Source of the DNA: Candidatus Thiothrix putei
GTDB lineage: Bacteria; Pseudomonadota; Gammaproteobacteria; Thiotrichales; Thiotrichaceae
Direction: 5' to 3'
NCBI GenBank assembly: GCA_029972225.1
Contig: CP124756.1
Coordinates: forward strand, 3,516,001-3,580,000
Length of the DNA: 64,000 nucleotides
Shown: positions 15,035-24,425 of the stretch, piece after piece
How positions within the stretch are numbered: position 1 is the stretch's first letter
Layout of the letters: each line of letters starts with the position of its first letter
Notes under the pieces: generated by a model
Database searches by the model: none
Told to the model about the DNA's origin: nothing
The model's input: the letters and a program-made list of their open reading frames with translations, nothing else
Position numbers and translations under genes: made by a program

Positions 15035-17854
15035 ATGAATCTCACCACAGACAAGCCTTTCGACGTTGCCAAATTGCAGCACAATATCCGCCAGTTCGGC
15101 GAATTGCTTGGCGAAATCATCAAGGAACAGGAAGGCGAAGCCGTGTACACCACGGTTGAAAAATTACGCCGTGGCTATATCCGCCTGCGTAAAAGCAATG
15201 ATGACGCTGCCCGCACTGAGTTGATGCAACTGATCGACGCACTGGATGTGGATATGCTCGAACAAGTGATTCGGGCGTTTAACACCTTCTATATCCTCAC
15301 CAATATCGTTGAGGAAGATTTCCAGCACCGTGAACGTCGCCGTGAAATCCAAAAAGCCGACAGCCAATTATGGAAAGGTTCAGTGCGCCGTACTGTGCTG
15401 GAACTCCAGCAAGAAGGCATGACCGCCGAGCAAATGCAAAGCCTGCTCGACCAGATGCGTTACATTCCGGTATTCACCGCGCACCCGACCGAAGCACGCC
15501 GCCGCACCATGATGGAAATCCAGCGCCGCATCTTTTTGGTGATTGACCAACTCAATAATGACCCCGAAGAAAGCGAACGCGAATCGCTGATGCGCCACCT
15601 GAAAGCGCAAATTCAGCTCATGTGGCGCACCAACGAAGTCCGCACCCGCAAGCCCACGGTCGAAGATGAAATCCGTTACGGCCTGTACTACTTCCGCGAA
15701 TCCTTGTTTGACGCGATTCCCATCGTTTACCGCTACTTTGAACGCGCTACCCGCAAAGCTTACGGTTGGGGTGCTGTCACCGTACCCAGCTTTTTGCGCT
15801 TTGGCTCGTGGATCGGCGGCGACCGTGACGGCAATCCTTTCGTCACGCCTGCTTTGACCCGCAAAGCGATTCGGATGCAAATGCAACTCGCCCTGCAAGC
15901 TTACATTCACCGCGTGAAAGAATTGCGCTCGGTACTCTCCCACTCGCTGGAATTCATCACGCCGACCCCCGAATTCACCGCGTATTTGCAGCAAGAAGAC
16001 CAGCGCATTGGCATTGGCGAGGTTATCTTCCACTACGCCCACGAAAGTTTCCAGCAAGAACCCTACCGGCGCTTGCTCAGTATTATGCACCACAAGTTGC
16101 ACCAAACCCTCAATACTGTGAATGCCCGCCTGCAAAGTGAACACGCCACGCTGTCAATAGACGCTTACACCGATGTCAGCGAATTCATCCACGAGCTGTA
16201 CCTGATTCGTGACTCGTTGCGCAGCCACGGTGACTGGGTAATTGCGGGGCGCGAACTCAAAGACTTGATTCGCCTAGCCGAAACCTGCGGCTTTGGCTTG
16301 TACAAACTCGACATTCGCCAAGAGTCCACCATCCACAGCGAAACCGTCGCCGAAGTGCTGCAACTCTCCGGCTTGTGCCATAACTACTTGGAATTGCCCG
16401 AAGCCGAGCGCATGGAATTGCTGGCGGAACTGATTTTACGCCCGCGTTTACCCATGCCACACCGCCCCAAACTCAGCGAACGCACCGCTGAAACTTTGGA
16501 AATTTTCGACAGCATCTTAGAAATGCGCAACGAAGCAGGCGCAGGCATTTTCGGCACTTATGTGATTTCGATGACGCATCACGCCAGCCACATTATGGAA
16601 GTCATGTTGCTGGCACACATGGCGGGCTTGGTCGGCTATGACGAACACCGTCAATTGTTCTGCCACATCCAGATTTCGCCCTTGTTTGAAACCATTGACG
16701 ACCTCAAGCGCATTAGTAGCGTATTAAGCCATTTGCTGGAAAATGATGCTTATCGTGCCTGCTTAACCGCGTCGGGCAATCTGCAAGAGGTGATGCTGGG
16801 CTATTCCGACTCGTGCAAAGACGGCGGCATCCTCGCTTCCAACTGGAACTTGTACAACGCACAACAAGAAGTGATTGCCCTGACCGACCGTTACGGGGTG
16901 AAATGCCGCTTGTTCCACGGGCGCGGCGGCACGGTCGGGCGCGGCGGCGGCCCCACGCACGAAGCGATTATTGCGCAACCACCCGACACCGTGCACGGGC
17001 AAATCAAATTCACCGAACAAGGCGAAGTCTTGGCGGCGAAATACAGCAACGTGGAAACGGCGGTGTATGAATTGGGCGTGGGTTGCACCGGGCTGCTCAA
17101 AGCCAGCGTGGGTTTGCTGAAAAAACGCGGCGCTTATCCTGACGAATTCCACCAAGCCATGAGCAAAATTGCGGCGAGCGGCGAACAACAATACCGCCAA
17201 TTGACCGACTGGACACCGGGGCTGATGGACTATTTCTATGAAGCCACCCCGGTGCAGGAAATCGCCTTGCTGAACATCGGTTCGCGCCCGTCACACCGCA
17301 AGAAAACCGTGCGTGACAAAGGCTCGATCCGCGCGATTCCGTGGGTATTCGGTTGGGCGCAATCGCGGCATACCCTGCCCGCTTGGTACGGCATCGGTAC
17401 GGCATTAAGCACCTTCCGTGCGGCGCACCCCGACAACGGCAAATTGCTGGAACGCATGTATACGCAATGGCCAGCCTTCCGCTCCTTGCTCAGCAATACG
17501 CAAATGGCGTTGTACAAAGGCGAAATGGATACTGCCAAGGAATACGCTGCCCTCGCCAGCGATCAGGAGAATGCACAACAGATTTTTGCCGACATTCGCA
17601 CCGAATACGAAAAAACCGTTGCAGAAGTGCTGGCGGTAGCGCACCTCACCGGGCTGATGGAAGAAACGCCCTTGCTGCAATATTCACTGCAACGCCGTGA
17701 CCCTTACCTTGACCCGTTGAACCACATCCAGATTACGCTGATCCGGCGGCATCGGCAGTATGTGGCGGAAACCGGGAATACCGATTCGCCCTGGTTGCCG
17801 ACGTTGCTGCGGACGATTAATGCGATTGCGGCGGGGATGCGCAATACGGGGTAA
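15035..17854 (+). CDS. ppc: Phosphoenolpyruvate carboxylase
   Basis: 939 residues. It carboxylates PEP to oxaloacetate, refilling the TCA cycle. Signature motifs are VFTAHPTEARRRTMMEIQRR near residue 150, GYSDSCKDGG near 590, and the catalytic loop FHGRGGTVGRGGGP near 630. The C-terminus (RNTG) matches the allosteric tail of bacterial PEPC. The MNLTTDKPF start is preferred to an in-frame upstream start because the conserved part begins after it. The last 38 bases overlap the convergent AbiEii-type gene. It is divergent from the phasin gene. Confidence 0.97.
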   Translation: MNLTTDKPFDVAKLQHNIRQFGELLGEIIKEQEGEAVYTTVEKLRRGYIRLRKSNDDAARTELMQLIDALDVDMLEQVIRAFNTFYILTNIVEEDFQHRERRREIQKADSQLWKGSVRRTVLELQQEGMTAEQMQSLLDQMRYIPVFTAHPTEARRRTMMEIQRRIFLVIDQLNNDPEESERESLMRHLKAQIQLMWRTNEVRTRKPTVEDEIRYGLYYFRESLFDAIPIVYRYFERATRKAYGWGAVTVPSFLRFGSWIGGDRDGNPFVTPALTRKAIRMQMQLALQAYIHRVKELRSVLSHSLEFITPTPEFTAYLQQEDQRIGIGEVIFHYAHESFQQEPYRRLLSIMHHKLHQTLNTVNARLQSEHATLSIDAYTDVSEFIHELYLIRDSLRSHGDWVIAGRELKDLIRLAETCGFGLYKLDIRQESTIHSETVAEVLQLSGLCHNYLELPEAERMELLAELILRPRLPMPHRPKLSERTAETLEIFDSILEMRNEAGAGIFGTYVISMTHHASHIMEVMLLAHMAGLVGYDEHRQLFCHIQISPLFETIDDLKRISSVLSHLLENDAYRACLTASGNLQEVMLGYSDSCKDGGILASNWNLYNAQQEVIALTDRYGVKCRLFHGRGGTVGRGGGPTHEAIIAQPPDTVHGQIKFTEQGEVLAAKYSNVETAVYELGVGCTGLLKASVGLLKKRGAYPDEFHQAMSKIAASGEQQYRQLTDWTPGLMDYFYEATPVQEIALLNIGSRPSHRKKTVRDKGSIRAIPWVFGWAQSRHTLPAWYGIGTALSTFRAAHPDNGKLLERMYTQWPAFRSLLSNTQMALYKGEMDTAKEYAALASDQENAQQIFADIRTEYEKTVAEVLAVAHLTGLMEETPLLQYSLQRRDPYLDPLNHIQITLIRRHRQYVAETGNTDSPWLPTLLRTINAIAAGMRNTG

Positions 17855-18701
17855 GCGGCAAGTGAGCCAGTTTTTGCAGGAAGAAACGCTCACTCCACAA
17901 TTGTAGCACGGGGCGTTCCCATAACGGTACAAAACGCTCCACATCACTGACCGCCTTTTTCCAGTCAATGCTACTGATTTTGGCGGTCAGTGTTGCTTGC
18001 AACCAAGCGGTATCTACCGCAATTCCCTGCCCTGCCCACGTGCCGGATTGCTGTAAAGCTGCCTGCAAATGCAGCAGATTGGGCGCAACGCCTTGCTTGA
18101 CATACCAAGCGAAATCATACCAATCACGCCCTTTCAAATAGGGGCGACACAGCAGCGCGTGAATTTTCAAGGCAAAGTTACTCGCCAAATCCTGATGGCA
18201 AACCTCGAAATCCAACGGAAAATCCAGATAACTGTACGCGAACCCTGAACCAGCGGGCGGATTCACATCCACCTCCAACTTGATTTTCAAGTGGCGTGCC
18301 GGATTACCAAGTCCTGCATAAAACGACAGGTTGAGTTGACCGGCAATCGAATCATCCTTGAGCAATGCTTTACGGACAGCCTGATCCATACGGCTTTTAT
18401 CCAATACTTCCGGGCGCAAACCAAAAAGCTCAAAGACCGCCAATAGCGGTTGCAAATACTTTTCCCATGCGAATGCAGAGTCAGGTTGCTTCAGCAGAAA
18501 ATCCAAGTCTTCGGAAAAGCGTGGCAATTGATGCAAAATGCGTAAGCTCGTTCCACCCTGAAATGCTGCCACCTCAAAAAAACCAGCCTGCCACAAAGCA
18601 TAGAGAGCAATCTCTTGCATGATTTCTTTTAACGCCTGCTCTTCTTGCAGCGGGTCTTTCGCTTGATAACGGTCAAGACGTTGTTGTAACAATTCCAGCA
18701 T
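17817..18701 (-). CDS. AbiEii/AbiGii-type nucleotidyltransferase toxin
   Basis: 294 residues. The minimal nucleotidyltransferase motif is complete: AFQGGTSLRILHQLPRFSED with GG at 49-50, then LDF with Asp65 and Asp67 as metal ligands. KIHALLCRPYLKGRDWYDFAWY near 185-210 is the other conserved block of the family. In type IV systems, AbiEii transfers nucleotides and halts growth, and AbiEi represses the operon. The start codon overlaps the stop of the AbiEi-like gene (TAATG), so translation is coupled. The 3' end overlaps ppc by 38 bases. The length is normal and no key residue is missing, so it appears intact. Confidence 0.88.
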   Translation of the reverse strand: MLELLQQRLDRYQAKDPLQEEQALKEIMQEIALYALWQAGFFEVAAFQGGTSLRILHQLPRFSEDLDFLLKQPDSAFAWEKYLQPLLAVFELFGLRPEVLDKSRMDQAVRKALLKDDSIAGQLNLSFYAGLGNPARHLKIKLEVDVNPPAGSGFAYSYLDFPLDFEVCHQDLASNFALKIHALLCRPYLKGRDWYDFAWYVKQGVAPNLLHLQAALQQSGTWAGQGIAVDTAWLQATLTAKISSIDWKKAVSDVERFVPLWERPVLQLWSERFFLQKLAHLPLTPYCASPPQSH

Positions 18702-19366
18702 TAGACAGTTTCCCCGGTGAGTTGCAACGCGACACCCAACTGCGTCAGCCAGTGCTGCACGGCTTTATGTTTGTAAACGTAGCGCAAGTTAATGATGTCC
18801 GCCGCAGTAATGCGGGCAAGGGATTCCGGTTCAATCCGCAAACTATCTTGCAAAAACGCCAAGCCTTGCCAAGGTTGCTTGTGAAAACACGCCCAGTCCA
18901 ACAAAGCGCGTAACGGATTTGCCAGCAATGCTGCCTGCCCTTCCAGTTCAACCCGTGCTACTTGCACCAGAAAATAACCCTTGTGTAATGCCAGCGGATG
19001 ATAGGTAAACAACCCGAAACCATCCGGTTGATACTGCAAGGTTTTACGCCCCGGTGTCACACTCGCAACGGTATGAACGGCTTCAGGAATCCAGCCGTGC
19101 CATGCTAGAGCAGTTTCAAACGATACGTAACTGGTGGGGTGTAATCGCTGGGCAATCACAAAGGGATGCAAGCGGGTTTGCCGGAAACGTTGCGGCAATA
19201 CGTATAAGCCGCGCATCAGGCGTTGCAACTCACCTGCTTGCAGCGCACGGTTGGTCAAACCATAACGGCGGGCGGATGTGCCACCCATTAAGTGTGCTAA
19301 CTGGGTTTCATCCAGAATGCGTTCGCGGTAGGGGTGGAATAGCAGTTTTTCGGTTAATGCTTGCAT
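18701..19366 (-). CDS. AbiEi-family antitoxin / transcriptional regulator
   Basis: 221 residues. The N-terminal winged-helix region includes LTNRALQAGELQRLMRGLYVL (minus the last residue a typical AbiEi start), followed by HPTSYVSFETALAWHGWIPE, the conserved core of type IV antitoxins. It likely binds its own promoter through the N-terminal domain and neutralises the downstream toxin. It is first in a two-gene operon, with one-base stop/start overlap. The upstream region (19367-19480) is AT-rich and suits a promoter. Confidence 0.85.
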   Translation of the reverse strand: MQALTEKLLFHPYRERILDETQLAHLMGGTSARRYGLTNRALQAGELQRLMRGLYVLPQRFRQTRLHPFVIAQRLHPTSYVSFETALAWHGWIPEAVHTVASVTPGRKTLQYQPDGFGLFTYHPLALHKGYFLVQVARVELEGQAALLANPLRALLDWACFHKQPWQGLAFLQDSLRIEPESLARITAADIINLRYVYKHKAVQHWLTQLGVALQLTGETV

Positions 19367-19488
19367 TGAAAATTCCAGAAACTTTCACTTTATAGAAGTA
19401 TAGGTAACAAAGTTCCATTAAGCCATATCAAGAATGCACATCTGTTACAATCACGCTGACTTGTAGCAGATAAACGTGATGCCTGACC

Positions 19489-19853
19489 ATGAACCCAATC
19501 CCTGCGACCGAAAACTAATACATTGAATTCAAACGGGAATAAATGGCGGTGGACACCAAAGAAGTCGGCAAAACTACAGCATTATTGGCTCGCAAATCCG
19601 TGTATTTCTGTTCGATGACCGCATTGAATTCATCAGCCCCGGTCGGTTGCCCAATACGGTTAAAGTCAGCAAACTCACCACAGGGACGAGTTTTTCACGC
19701 AATCCGCTGTTGGTGCGCTTAATGGAGAACTTGGGGTACATGGATAAACTGGGGCGCGGCTTGCCGATGGTATATCAGGAAGCGAGAAAACTGGGTAAAG
19801 CCGTGCAGTTTATTGATGATGGCGAAGAGTTTCGGGTGATTTTGGAACTCTGA
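19489..19853 (+). pseudogene. Degraded ATP-binding / RecG-like (AlbA_2 plus HATPase) gene
   Basis: The 5' end reads MNPIPATEN, stop, YIEFKRE, stop: the start of an AlbA_2 domain with two in-frame stops. After a frameshift and large internal deletion, another frame reads NYSIIGSQIRVFLFDDRIEF followed by ISPGRLPNTVKVSK and LMENLGYMDKLGRGLPMVYQ, the C-terminal part of this ATP-binding family. The middle of the normally roughly 400-500-residue protein is missing. The surviving 3' frame (68 codons from 19647) is unlikely to be functional. Confidence 0.75.
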
Positions 19854-19860
19854 CATAACA

Positions 19861-19883
19861 CCCCTCCTTTGCAAAAGGAGGGG
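19861..19883. repeat. C-rich hairpin at the end of erpA
   Basis: CCCCTCCTTTGCAAAAGGAG followed by GGG, a perfect-arm palindrome between the pseudogene and erpA. It belongs with the CCCTCC-type hairpins at 4683 and 8352 and may terminate the leftward erpA transcript. Confidence 0.55.
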
Positions 19884-19906
19884 CTGGGGGAGGATTTTCT
19901 TCGATC

Positions 19907-20257
19907 TTACGGGCTGAAAGACGACCCACAACCACAAGTCGTGGTCGCATTCGGGTTACGAATCACAAACTGCGCCCCTTCCAGACCTTCGGTGTAGTCG
20001 ATTTCGGCACCGACCATGTACTGGAAGCTCATCGGGTCAATCAACAACGTCACGCCAGCGTTTTCCACGGCGGTGTCATCTTCGTTCATGTTTTCATCGA
20101 AGGTGAAGCCGTACTGGAAGCCGGAACAACCGCCGCCTTGCACGGATACGCGCAGTTTCAGCGCTGCATTACCTTCATCTTCAATCAGGGCTTTGACTTT
20201 AACAGCAGCAGCGTCGGTAAAGACCAACGGTGCAGGGATAGCGGTTTCAACGCTCAT
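19907..20257 (-). CDS. erpA: Iron-sulfur cluster insertion protein ErpA
   Basis: 116 residues, A-type carrier that delivers [4Fe-4S] or [2Fe-2S] clusters to apoproteins. The three ligand cysteines are C44 ([10 protein letters not shown]) and C108/C110 (CGCGSSF). The [11 protein letters not shown] insertion and the [16 protein letters not shown] block are typical of ErpA rather than IscA. GGAGATCACTC precedes the ATG. It is the last gene of a leftward block argC, DUF6776, bactofilin, erpA, an order seen in several gammaproteobacteria. Confidence 0.93.
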   Translation of the reverse strand: MSVETAIPAPLVFTDAAAVKVKALIEDEGNAALKLRVSVQGGGCSGFQYGFTFDENMNEDDTAVENAGVTLLIDPMSFQYMVGAEIDYTEGLEGAQFVIRNPNATTTCGCGSSFSP

Positions 20258-20325
20258 GAGTGATCTCCTTAAAACAAGTGTATTTGGTCACGTTACCATT
20301 GCAGGGGTAACAAGGTAAAAAAGCC

Positions 20326-20793
20326 TTATTCGCTGTCGGATGCTGGTACTGGTGGCGGCGCAAATTTGCCGGACTCTGGTTTCTGGCGTACCAACTTGCC
20401 GTTGACTTCCGCACCCACCGCCATTTCCAGCAAGTTGTAGTACACATCACCACAGATACGCGCTTTTTCAAACAGCTCAACTTTGCCACCGGCAAACACG
20501 TCACCGTCGATTGCGCCGTTTAATACCATGCTGGGAACGCGTACTTCCCCCTGGATATGCCCATGCTCACTTAAAATCAGCGTGGCATTGTCGCCATCGG
20601 CTGCCAAGTTACCTTTGATAACCCCCTCAACATGCAGGCCGCCGGAGAAACGTAAATCACCGTCAATGGTCGTGCCTTTGCCAATAATCGTGTCAATTTG
20701 GGCGCTGCGAATTTTCTGGTCGCCATGGTGACTGGGGGCAGGACTACTGGTGCTACCGCTGCTAGACTTGGCGGATTTTCCGAACATGTTCAT
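20326..20793 (-). CDS. Bactofilin family cytoskeletal protein
   Basis: 155 residues. The central DUF583 domain has the regular beta-helix pattern: IIGKGTTIDGDLRFSGGLHV, EGVIKGNLAADGDNATLILS, and RVPSMVLNGAIDGDVFAGGK. Short, disordered Ser/Pro/Lys tails flank it. Bactofilins polymerise into filaments and position cell-wall or envelope machines. The stop is directly against the start of erpA's upstream region, and the gene starts one base after the DUF6776 stop, so the two are translated together. Confidence 0.93.
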   Translation of the reverse strand: MNMFGKSAKSSSGSTSSPAPSHHGDQKIRSAQIDTIIGKGTTIDGDLRFSGGLHVEGVIKGNLAADGDNATLILSEHGHIQGEVRVPSMVLNGAIDGDVFAGGKVELFEKARICGDVYYNLLEMAVGAEVNGKLVRQKPESGKFAPPPVPASDSE

Positions 20794-21639
20794 TTACTCC
20801 TTGGTGATGGATGCGGTGGAGTCAGTCACCACAGGGCTGACTTTATTACTAAACGAAGACCAATCATAACTTTTTGCTAAGCGCTCCGGGGTTTCACCTG
20901 AGGCCAGCGTCACTTTGACCTTAACGGATTCTGGCACAAAATCTTTGGGAAAAACTAAATTGCCTTCCAGACTTTGATAATGTTTTACTTCAAATGCGGT
21001 ATTAACTTTTTCACCTGTGGGGGTCACGTCCTTGTGTAGGACACTGGCGGCTTTGCCATCTTGCTTGCCGCTAATTGCGATGCTATAGCTGCCTTTGATG
21101 ACCTCCTCCCCGTTGCGAATGTGCGCCAAGACGAGGTGGTATTGATACATGTGCATCCCGTTGATTTTTTTGCCATCGTTATCCACTAAACGTTCTTTGA
21201 CGGCAAAATGCTGGAGGTGCAAGCCTTGCTCCAAACCCGCTGGCGAGAGAATTTCTTCATACAAGGCAAGTTTATCGCGCTGCACCGTCAAATCCGCTTC
21301 GGCTGCCGCAAACTTGCGCTTCAGCTCTTCATTGGCAACCACCTGAACATCTTCGCCGCGTTTAGCTGAGGCTAATTTATCTTCTAATTCACGGATAGTG
21401 CTGGTTTGCTGGGCAATCAGGCGTTCTTGCTCGTCCATTTTACCGCGCAAGGTCATGGCGTGAATACCACCCGTCGCATTCGCGGGGGTCATATAGCCAC
21501 TAAAAAACAACCACCCCGCCAAGGCAGTCAGCAACAGCAGTACGCCTAATAGCATGTACCAACAAGGGCTGCGTTTATCGCTGCCTGTCGGGCGCACTTG
21601 TACGGTGCCACGATTTTCAAACTTATACTCCAAACTCAT
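20794..21639 (-). CDS. DUF6776-type single-pass membrane protein
   Basis: 281 residues. A basic cytoplasmic N-terminus is followed by one membrane helix at about 27-50 (WYMLLGVLLLLTALAGWLFF), a coiled coil at about 65-130 (LRGKMDEQERLIAQQTSTIR and on), and a periplasmic beta-rich domain. The order argC, this gene, bactofilin, erpA matches the DUF6776 context in other gammaproteobacteria. It probably anchors or partners the bactofilin. The family number is from memory of that context. Confidence 0.7.
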   Translation of the reverse strand: MSLEYKFENRGTVQVRPTGSDKRSPCWYMLLGVLLLLTALAGWLFFSGYMTPANATGGIHAMTLRGKMDEQERLIAQQTSTIRELEDKLASAKRGEDVQVVANEELKRKFAAAEADLTVQRDKLALYEEILSPAGLEQGLHLQHFAVKERLVDNDGKKINGMHMYQYHLVLAHIRNGEEVIKGSYSIAISGKQDGKAASVLHKDVTPTGEKVNTAFEVKHYQSLEGNLVFPKDFVPESVKVKVTLASGETPERLAKSYDWSSFSNKVSPVVTDSTASITKE

Positions 21640-21667
21640 GGGTGCTTACTATCTCTTGGTGTATTCA

Positions 21668-22699
21668 TCAGGGCAATAAGCCCGGCTGCTTTAACGCGGT
21701 ATCTTCTGCTAAACCCAGCATCAAATTCATGTTTTGCACTGCCTGACCCGCCGCACCTTTGACCAGATTATCAATCACGGAGAGTACCACAACGCGCTCA
21801 GCATTACCGGGGCGATGAATCGCCATGCGACATACATTTGCGCCACGCACGGAGCGGGTTTCAGGGTGAGAACCGGCAGGCATCACATCCACAAACGGCT
21901 CGTTGGCATAGCGAGCGGTATAAAGTTGCTGCAAATCAGCTTCACTGGTCAACATAGCATACAGTGTAGCGTGAATCCCGCGAATCATAGGCAATAAATG
22001 GGGTACAAAAACCGGGCTAATAGATGTACGGGCAATGCTGGAAAGCGTTTGCGCAATTTCAGGCTGATGGCGATGCCCTGCTACCGCATACGCTTTGAAA
22101 TTATCCCCCGCTTCTGCCAGCAAGGTGTGCACTTCGGCTTTACGCCCCGCGCCACTGGCACCGGATTTAGTGTCGGCGATAATCCCTGCCACATCAATCA
22201 AACCGTTTTCCACCAAGGGCAATAAGCCCAAGGTAACAGCGGTAGGATAACAACCGGGATTAGCGACAAGCCGTGCATTGCGGATTTGCACCCGGTTTAA
22301 TTCGGGCAAACCGTACACCGCTTCTTCCACCAAGGGCGGGCTGGCGTGTTGCATTCCGTACCATTTCTCCCACACCGCGATGTCTTTAATGCGAAAATCG
22401 GCGGCAAGGTCAATCACCTTAGTGCCAGCATCCAACAAAGTTTGCGCACTTTTCATCGCAATGCCGTTGGGTGTCGCAAAAAATACCAAGTCACACGCGC
22501 TCAAGGCGTCATCAGAGGGTGCGGTAAACGCCAAATCGACATAACCCCGCAAGTTAGGGAACATCATATCCACCCGGCTTCCCGCGTGTTCACGTGAGGT
22601 CACGCACGTAATGTCAATGTCGGGGTGATTCACCAGTAACCGCAATAACTCAACGCCGGTATAACCTGTCGCGCCAACAATACCAATCTTCCTTTTCAC
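21668..22699 (-). CDS. argC: N-acetyl-gamma-glutamyl-phosphate reductase
   Basis: 343 residues. It reduces N-acetylglutamyl-5-phosphate to the semialdehyde in arginine synthesis. The Rossmann motif is [17 protein letters not shown] near residue 6 and the active-site cysteine lies in NPGCYPT near 150. HRHQPEI near 207 carries the conserved His. The length is normal. Spacing to the DUF6776 gene is 28 bases. Its promoter region is shared with the divergent TlpA-like gene. Confidence 0.97.
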   Translation of the reverse strand: MKRKIGIVGATGYTGVELLRLLVNHPDIDITCVTSREHAGSRVDMMFPNLRGYVDLAFTAPSDDALSACDLVFFATPNGIAMKSAQTLLDAGTKVIDLAADFRIKDIAVWEKWYGMQHASPPLVEEAVYGLPELNRVQIRNARLVANPGCYPTAVTLGLLPLVENGLIDVAGIIADTKSGASGAGRKAEVHTLLAEAGDNFKAYAVAGHRHQPEIAQTLSSIARTSISPVFVPHLLPMIRGIHATLYAMLTSEADLQQLYTARYANEPFVDVMPAGSHPETRSVRGANVCRMAIHRPGNAERVVVLSVIDNLVKGAAGQAVQNMNLMLGLAEDTALKQPGLLP

Positions 22700-22711
22700 A
22701 CTACCTCTTTT

Positions 22712-22740
22712 TATGTCGGCTTGAAAAATCCCTGTATAAT
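22712..22740 (+). promoter_or_regulatory. Possible promoter of the TlpA-hemJ pair
   Basis: A perfect TATAAT at 22735-22740, preceded by CCTG. The -35 position 17 bases upstream (TATGTC) is poor. It lies 35 bases before the start codon. Confidence 0.4.
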
Positions 22741-22774
22741 ACGCCTTCCTTAACGATTAACAAACACCAAGCCT

Positions 22775-23278
22775 ATGAAACTGGATCTCAAAGGAATCGC
22801 CATTCTGGCATTCATCGCGGGCATTGTAGCCTTTTTCTTACTCGCCCCGGCGGGTGGTATCAAAGCAGCGCCCGCTATCACACTGCAAACCATTGATGGG
22901 CAAGCGATTGAGTTGGAAAAGCTCAAAGGCAAGCCCTACTTAATGGTGTTTTGGGCTACTGACTGCCCTGGTTGCGTCGGCGAAATTCCGCATTTAGTGG
23001 AACTCAACCAAAAGCTACAAGGCACAGGGTTCCGCACCATCGCGGTTGCCCTGCCGCACGATCAAGAGTCGGCGATCAAAGCGATGCGCCAACAAAAAGG
23101 GATGCAATACGATTTGGTCTATGACAAAACCGGTGAATGGGGGCAAGCATTTGGCGGTATTAAAGTCACGCCCACCTCGTTCCTCGTTAGCCCAGAAGGT
23201 AAAATCACCCGGATGCAACTCGGCAGTTTCGACTTCGCGGAATTGGAACAGCAAATCCGTTCCATGCTAAAAGGATAA
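22775..23278 (+). CDS. TlpA-like thioredoxin-fold protein, membrane-anchored
   Basis: 167 residues. There is an N-terminal membrane anchor or signal (about 7-25). The thioredoxin fold follows, with active site CPGC at C64/C67 in FWATDCPGCVGE and the cis-proline in KVTPTSFLVSPEG. It faces the periplasm and likely reduces or oxidises disulfides, for example in cytochrome c maturation. The gene overlaps closely with hemJ (3 bases apart), suggesting a haem-related role. Divergent from argC. Confidence 0.88.
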   Translation: MKLDLKGIAILAFIAGIVAFFLLAPAGGIKAAPAITLQTIDGQAIELEKLKGKPYLMVFWATDCPGCVGEIPHLVELNQKLQGTGFRTIAVALPHDQESAIKAMRQQKGMQYDLVYDKTGEWGQAFGGIKVTPTSFLVSPEGKITRMQLGSFDFAELEQQIRSMLKG

Positions 23279-23281
23279 TTT

Positions 23282-23707
23282 ATGTACGAATGGATCAAAG
23301 CCATCCACGTTATCTTCATGGTGACTTGGTTCGCGGGGCTGTTTTACCTGCCACGCTTGTATGTTTACCACGCTATGCCGGAAAACAGTGGCAGTTTCGC
23401 GCTGTTTAAAATCATGGAACGGCGCTTGTTTGCGATTATGACCATTGGGGCGGGAATCACACTGGGATTTGGTTTGATTATGCTGGCGCTTAATTGGCAA
23501 TATTTGATGGTGGCAACCCATTGGTTTCACGCTAAATTGCTGCTGATTGTGTTGCTACTGGGTTATCACCACGCTTGCTACAAGCTGATGATTAAGTTTC
23601 GGAATGATGCGAATACCCACGATCACAAGTGGTACCGCTGGTTCAATGAAGCCCCTAGCGTATTGCTGATCGTGATTGTCATTTTAGCAATTGTGAAACC
23701 GTTTTAA
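23282..23707 (+). CDS. hemJ: Protoporphyrinogen IX oxidase HemJ (UPF0093)
   Basis: 141 residues, with four predicted membrane helices. It opens MYEWIKAIHVIFMVTWFAGL with the conserved His and Trp near 9-16. FYLPRLYVYHA follows, and THWFHAKLLLIVLLLGYHHA has further His. HemJ oxidises protoporphyrinogen IX in the penultimate haem step in bacteria lacking HemY or HemG. It starts 3 bases after the TlpA-like stop. The call fits the length and helix pattern; CopD-like proteins are the nearest alternative. Confidence 0.88.
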   Translation: MYEWIKAIHVIFMVTWFAGLFYLPRLYVYHAMPENSGSFALFKIMERRLFAIMTIGAGITLGFGLIMLALNWQYLMVATHWFHAKLLLIVLLLGYHHACYKLMIKFRNDANTHDHKWYRWFNEAPSVLLIVIVILAIVKPF

Positions 23708-23724
23708 ACACAATGGTGGGATGT

Positions 23725-23760
23725 GCAGGTAGAGACGCAAAATCTTGCGTCTCTACCTGC
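23725..23760. repeat. Perfect 16-bp-arm palindrome (GTAGAGACGC family), copy 1
   Basis: GCAGGTAGAGACGCAA, loop AATC, then the exact reverse complement. It lies between convergent hemJ and the DUF302 gene. A second copy is at 24426. It can terminate both transcripts and is a dispersed intergenic repeat. Confidence 0.75.
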
Positions 23761-23778
23761 AAGGATGGTGTTTAACGC

Positions 23779-24255
23779 TTACTGGGCGAAAGCAATGAAA
23801 CTTTGTTGGTCGGCGGAAACGTCTTTCATGACTTCTGCCACTTTGCCACCAAACATCGCCCCCAATAATCCGGCATTCATGCTGCCGATATAGGCTTTGC
23901 CGTCCGATTTTTCATAGACTGAAATGGTGCATGGCATAAACACGGATATTTTCTTATTCTGATCTTGCTCCAGAATATTGGAAGCATGGGTAGCTTGGCA
24001 CAAGTTCACCAGCATTACCGGCTTCAAATCCTTGCCTCCGTGCTTTTTAACGGACTCATGCAAGGGCTTAACATCGGATACCACCCAGCCTTTGCTCAAG
24101 GCATTCTCTTTAATTTTATCCACCGTTTCTGCTGTGCTTAGCGGACTGGCGCTTTCGTGCAACATCATCCCCGGCATTACATTCCAACCCACCGCTGCTG
24201 TTACTACGACGCCCACTACCGCGCCTACCATCATGGCCATTACTGTTTTCATCAA
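23779..24255 (-). CDS. DUF302 domain-containing exported protein
   Basis: 158 residues. The N-terminus is a signal or anchor (MMKTVMAMMVGAVVGVVVTA). The DUF302 domain covers the rest: ETVDKIKENALSKGWVVSDV, HESVKKHGGKDLKPVMLVNL, and the conserved MPCTISVYEKSDGKAYIGSM segment. The family has no confirmed biochemical role; small exported members often appear with sulfur or metal metabolism genes. Flanked on both sides by copies of the same palindrome. Confidence 0.82.
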   Translation of the reverse strand: MMKTVMAMMVGAVVGVVVTAAVGWNVMPGMMLHESASPLSTAETVDKIKENALSKGWVVSDVKPLHESVKKHGGKDLKPVMLVNLCQATHASNILEQDQNKKISVFMPCTISVYEKSDGKAYIGSMNAGLLGAMFGGKVAEVMKDVSADQQSFIAFAQ

Positions 24256-24425
24256 AATTTCCTCTTAGCGAAAAACAATTTGTAATCAAAAATGGGCAGT
24301 ATTGTTGTATGTCTGCCTCGTCTATAGTTATAGCTACAAAACAGTTAAATCGCGTCGGGCAGAACGCCCAAGAGCATGAGAAAAATCATGATCATTGCAG
24401 ATAATCTGCGGTGTTGCGTACACAG

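Noticed and set aside
15380..16144. 254-codon minus-strand frame in ppc
   Set aside because: Antisense to a certain gene; no independent evidence of coding.
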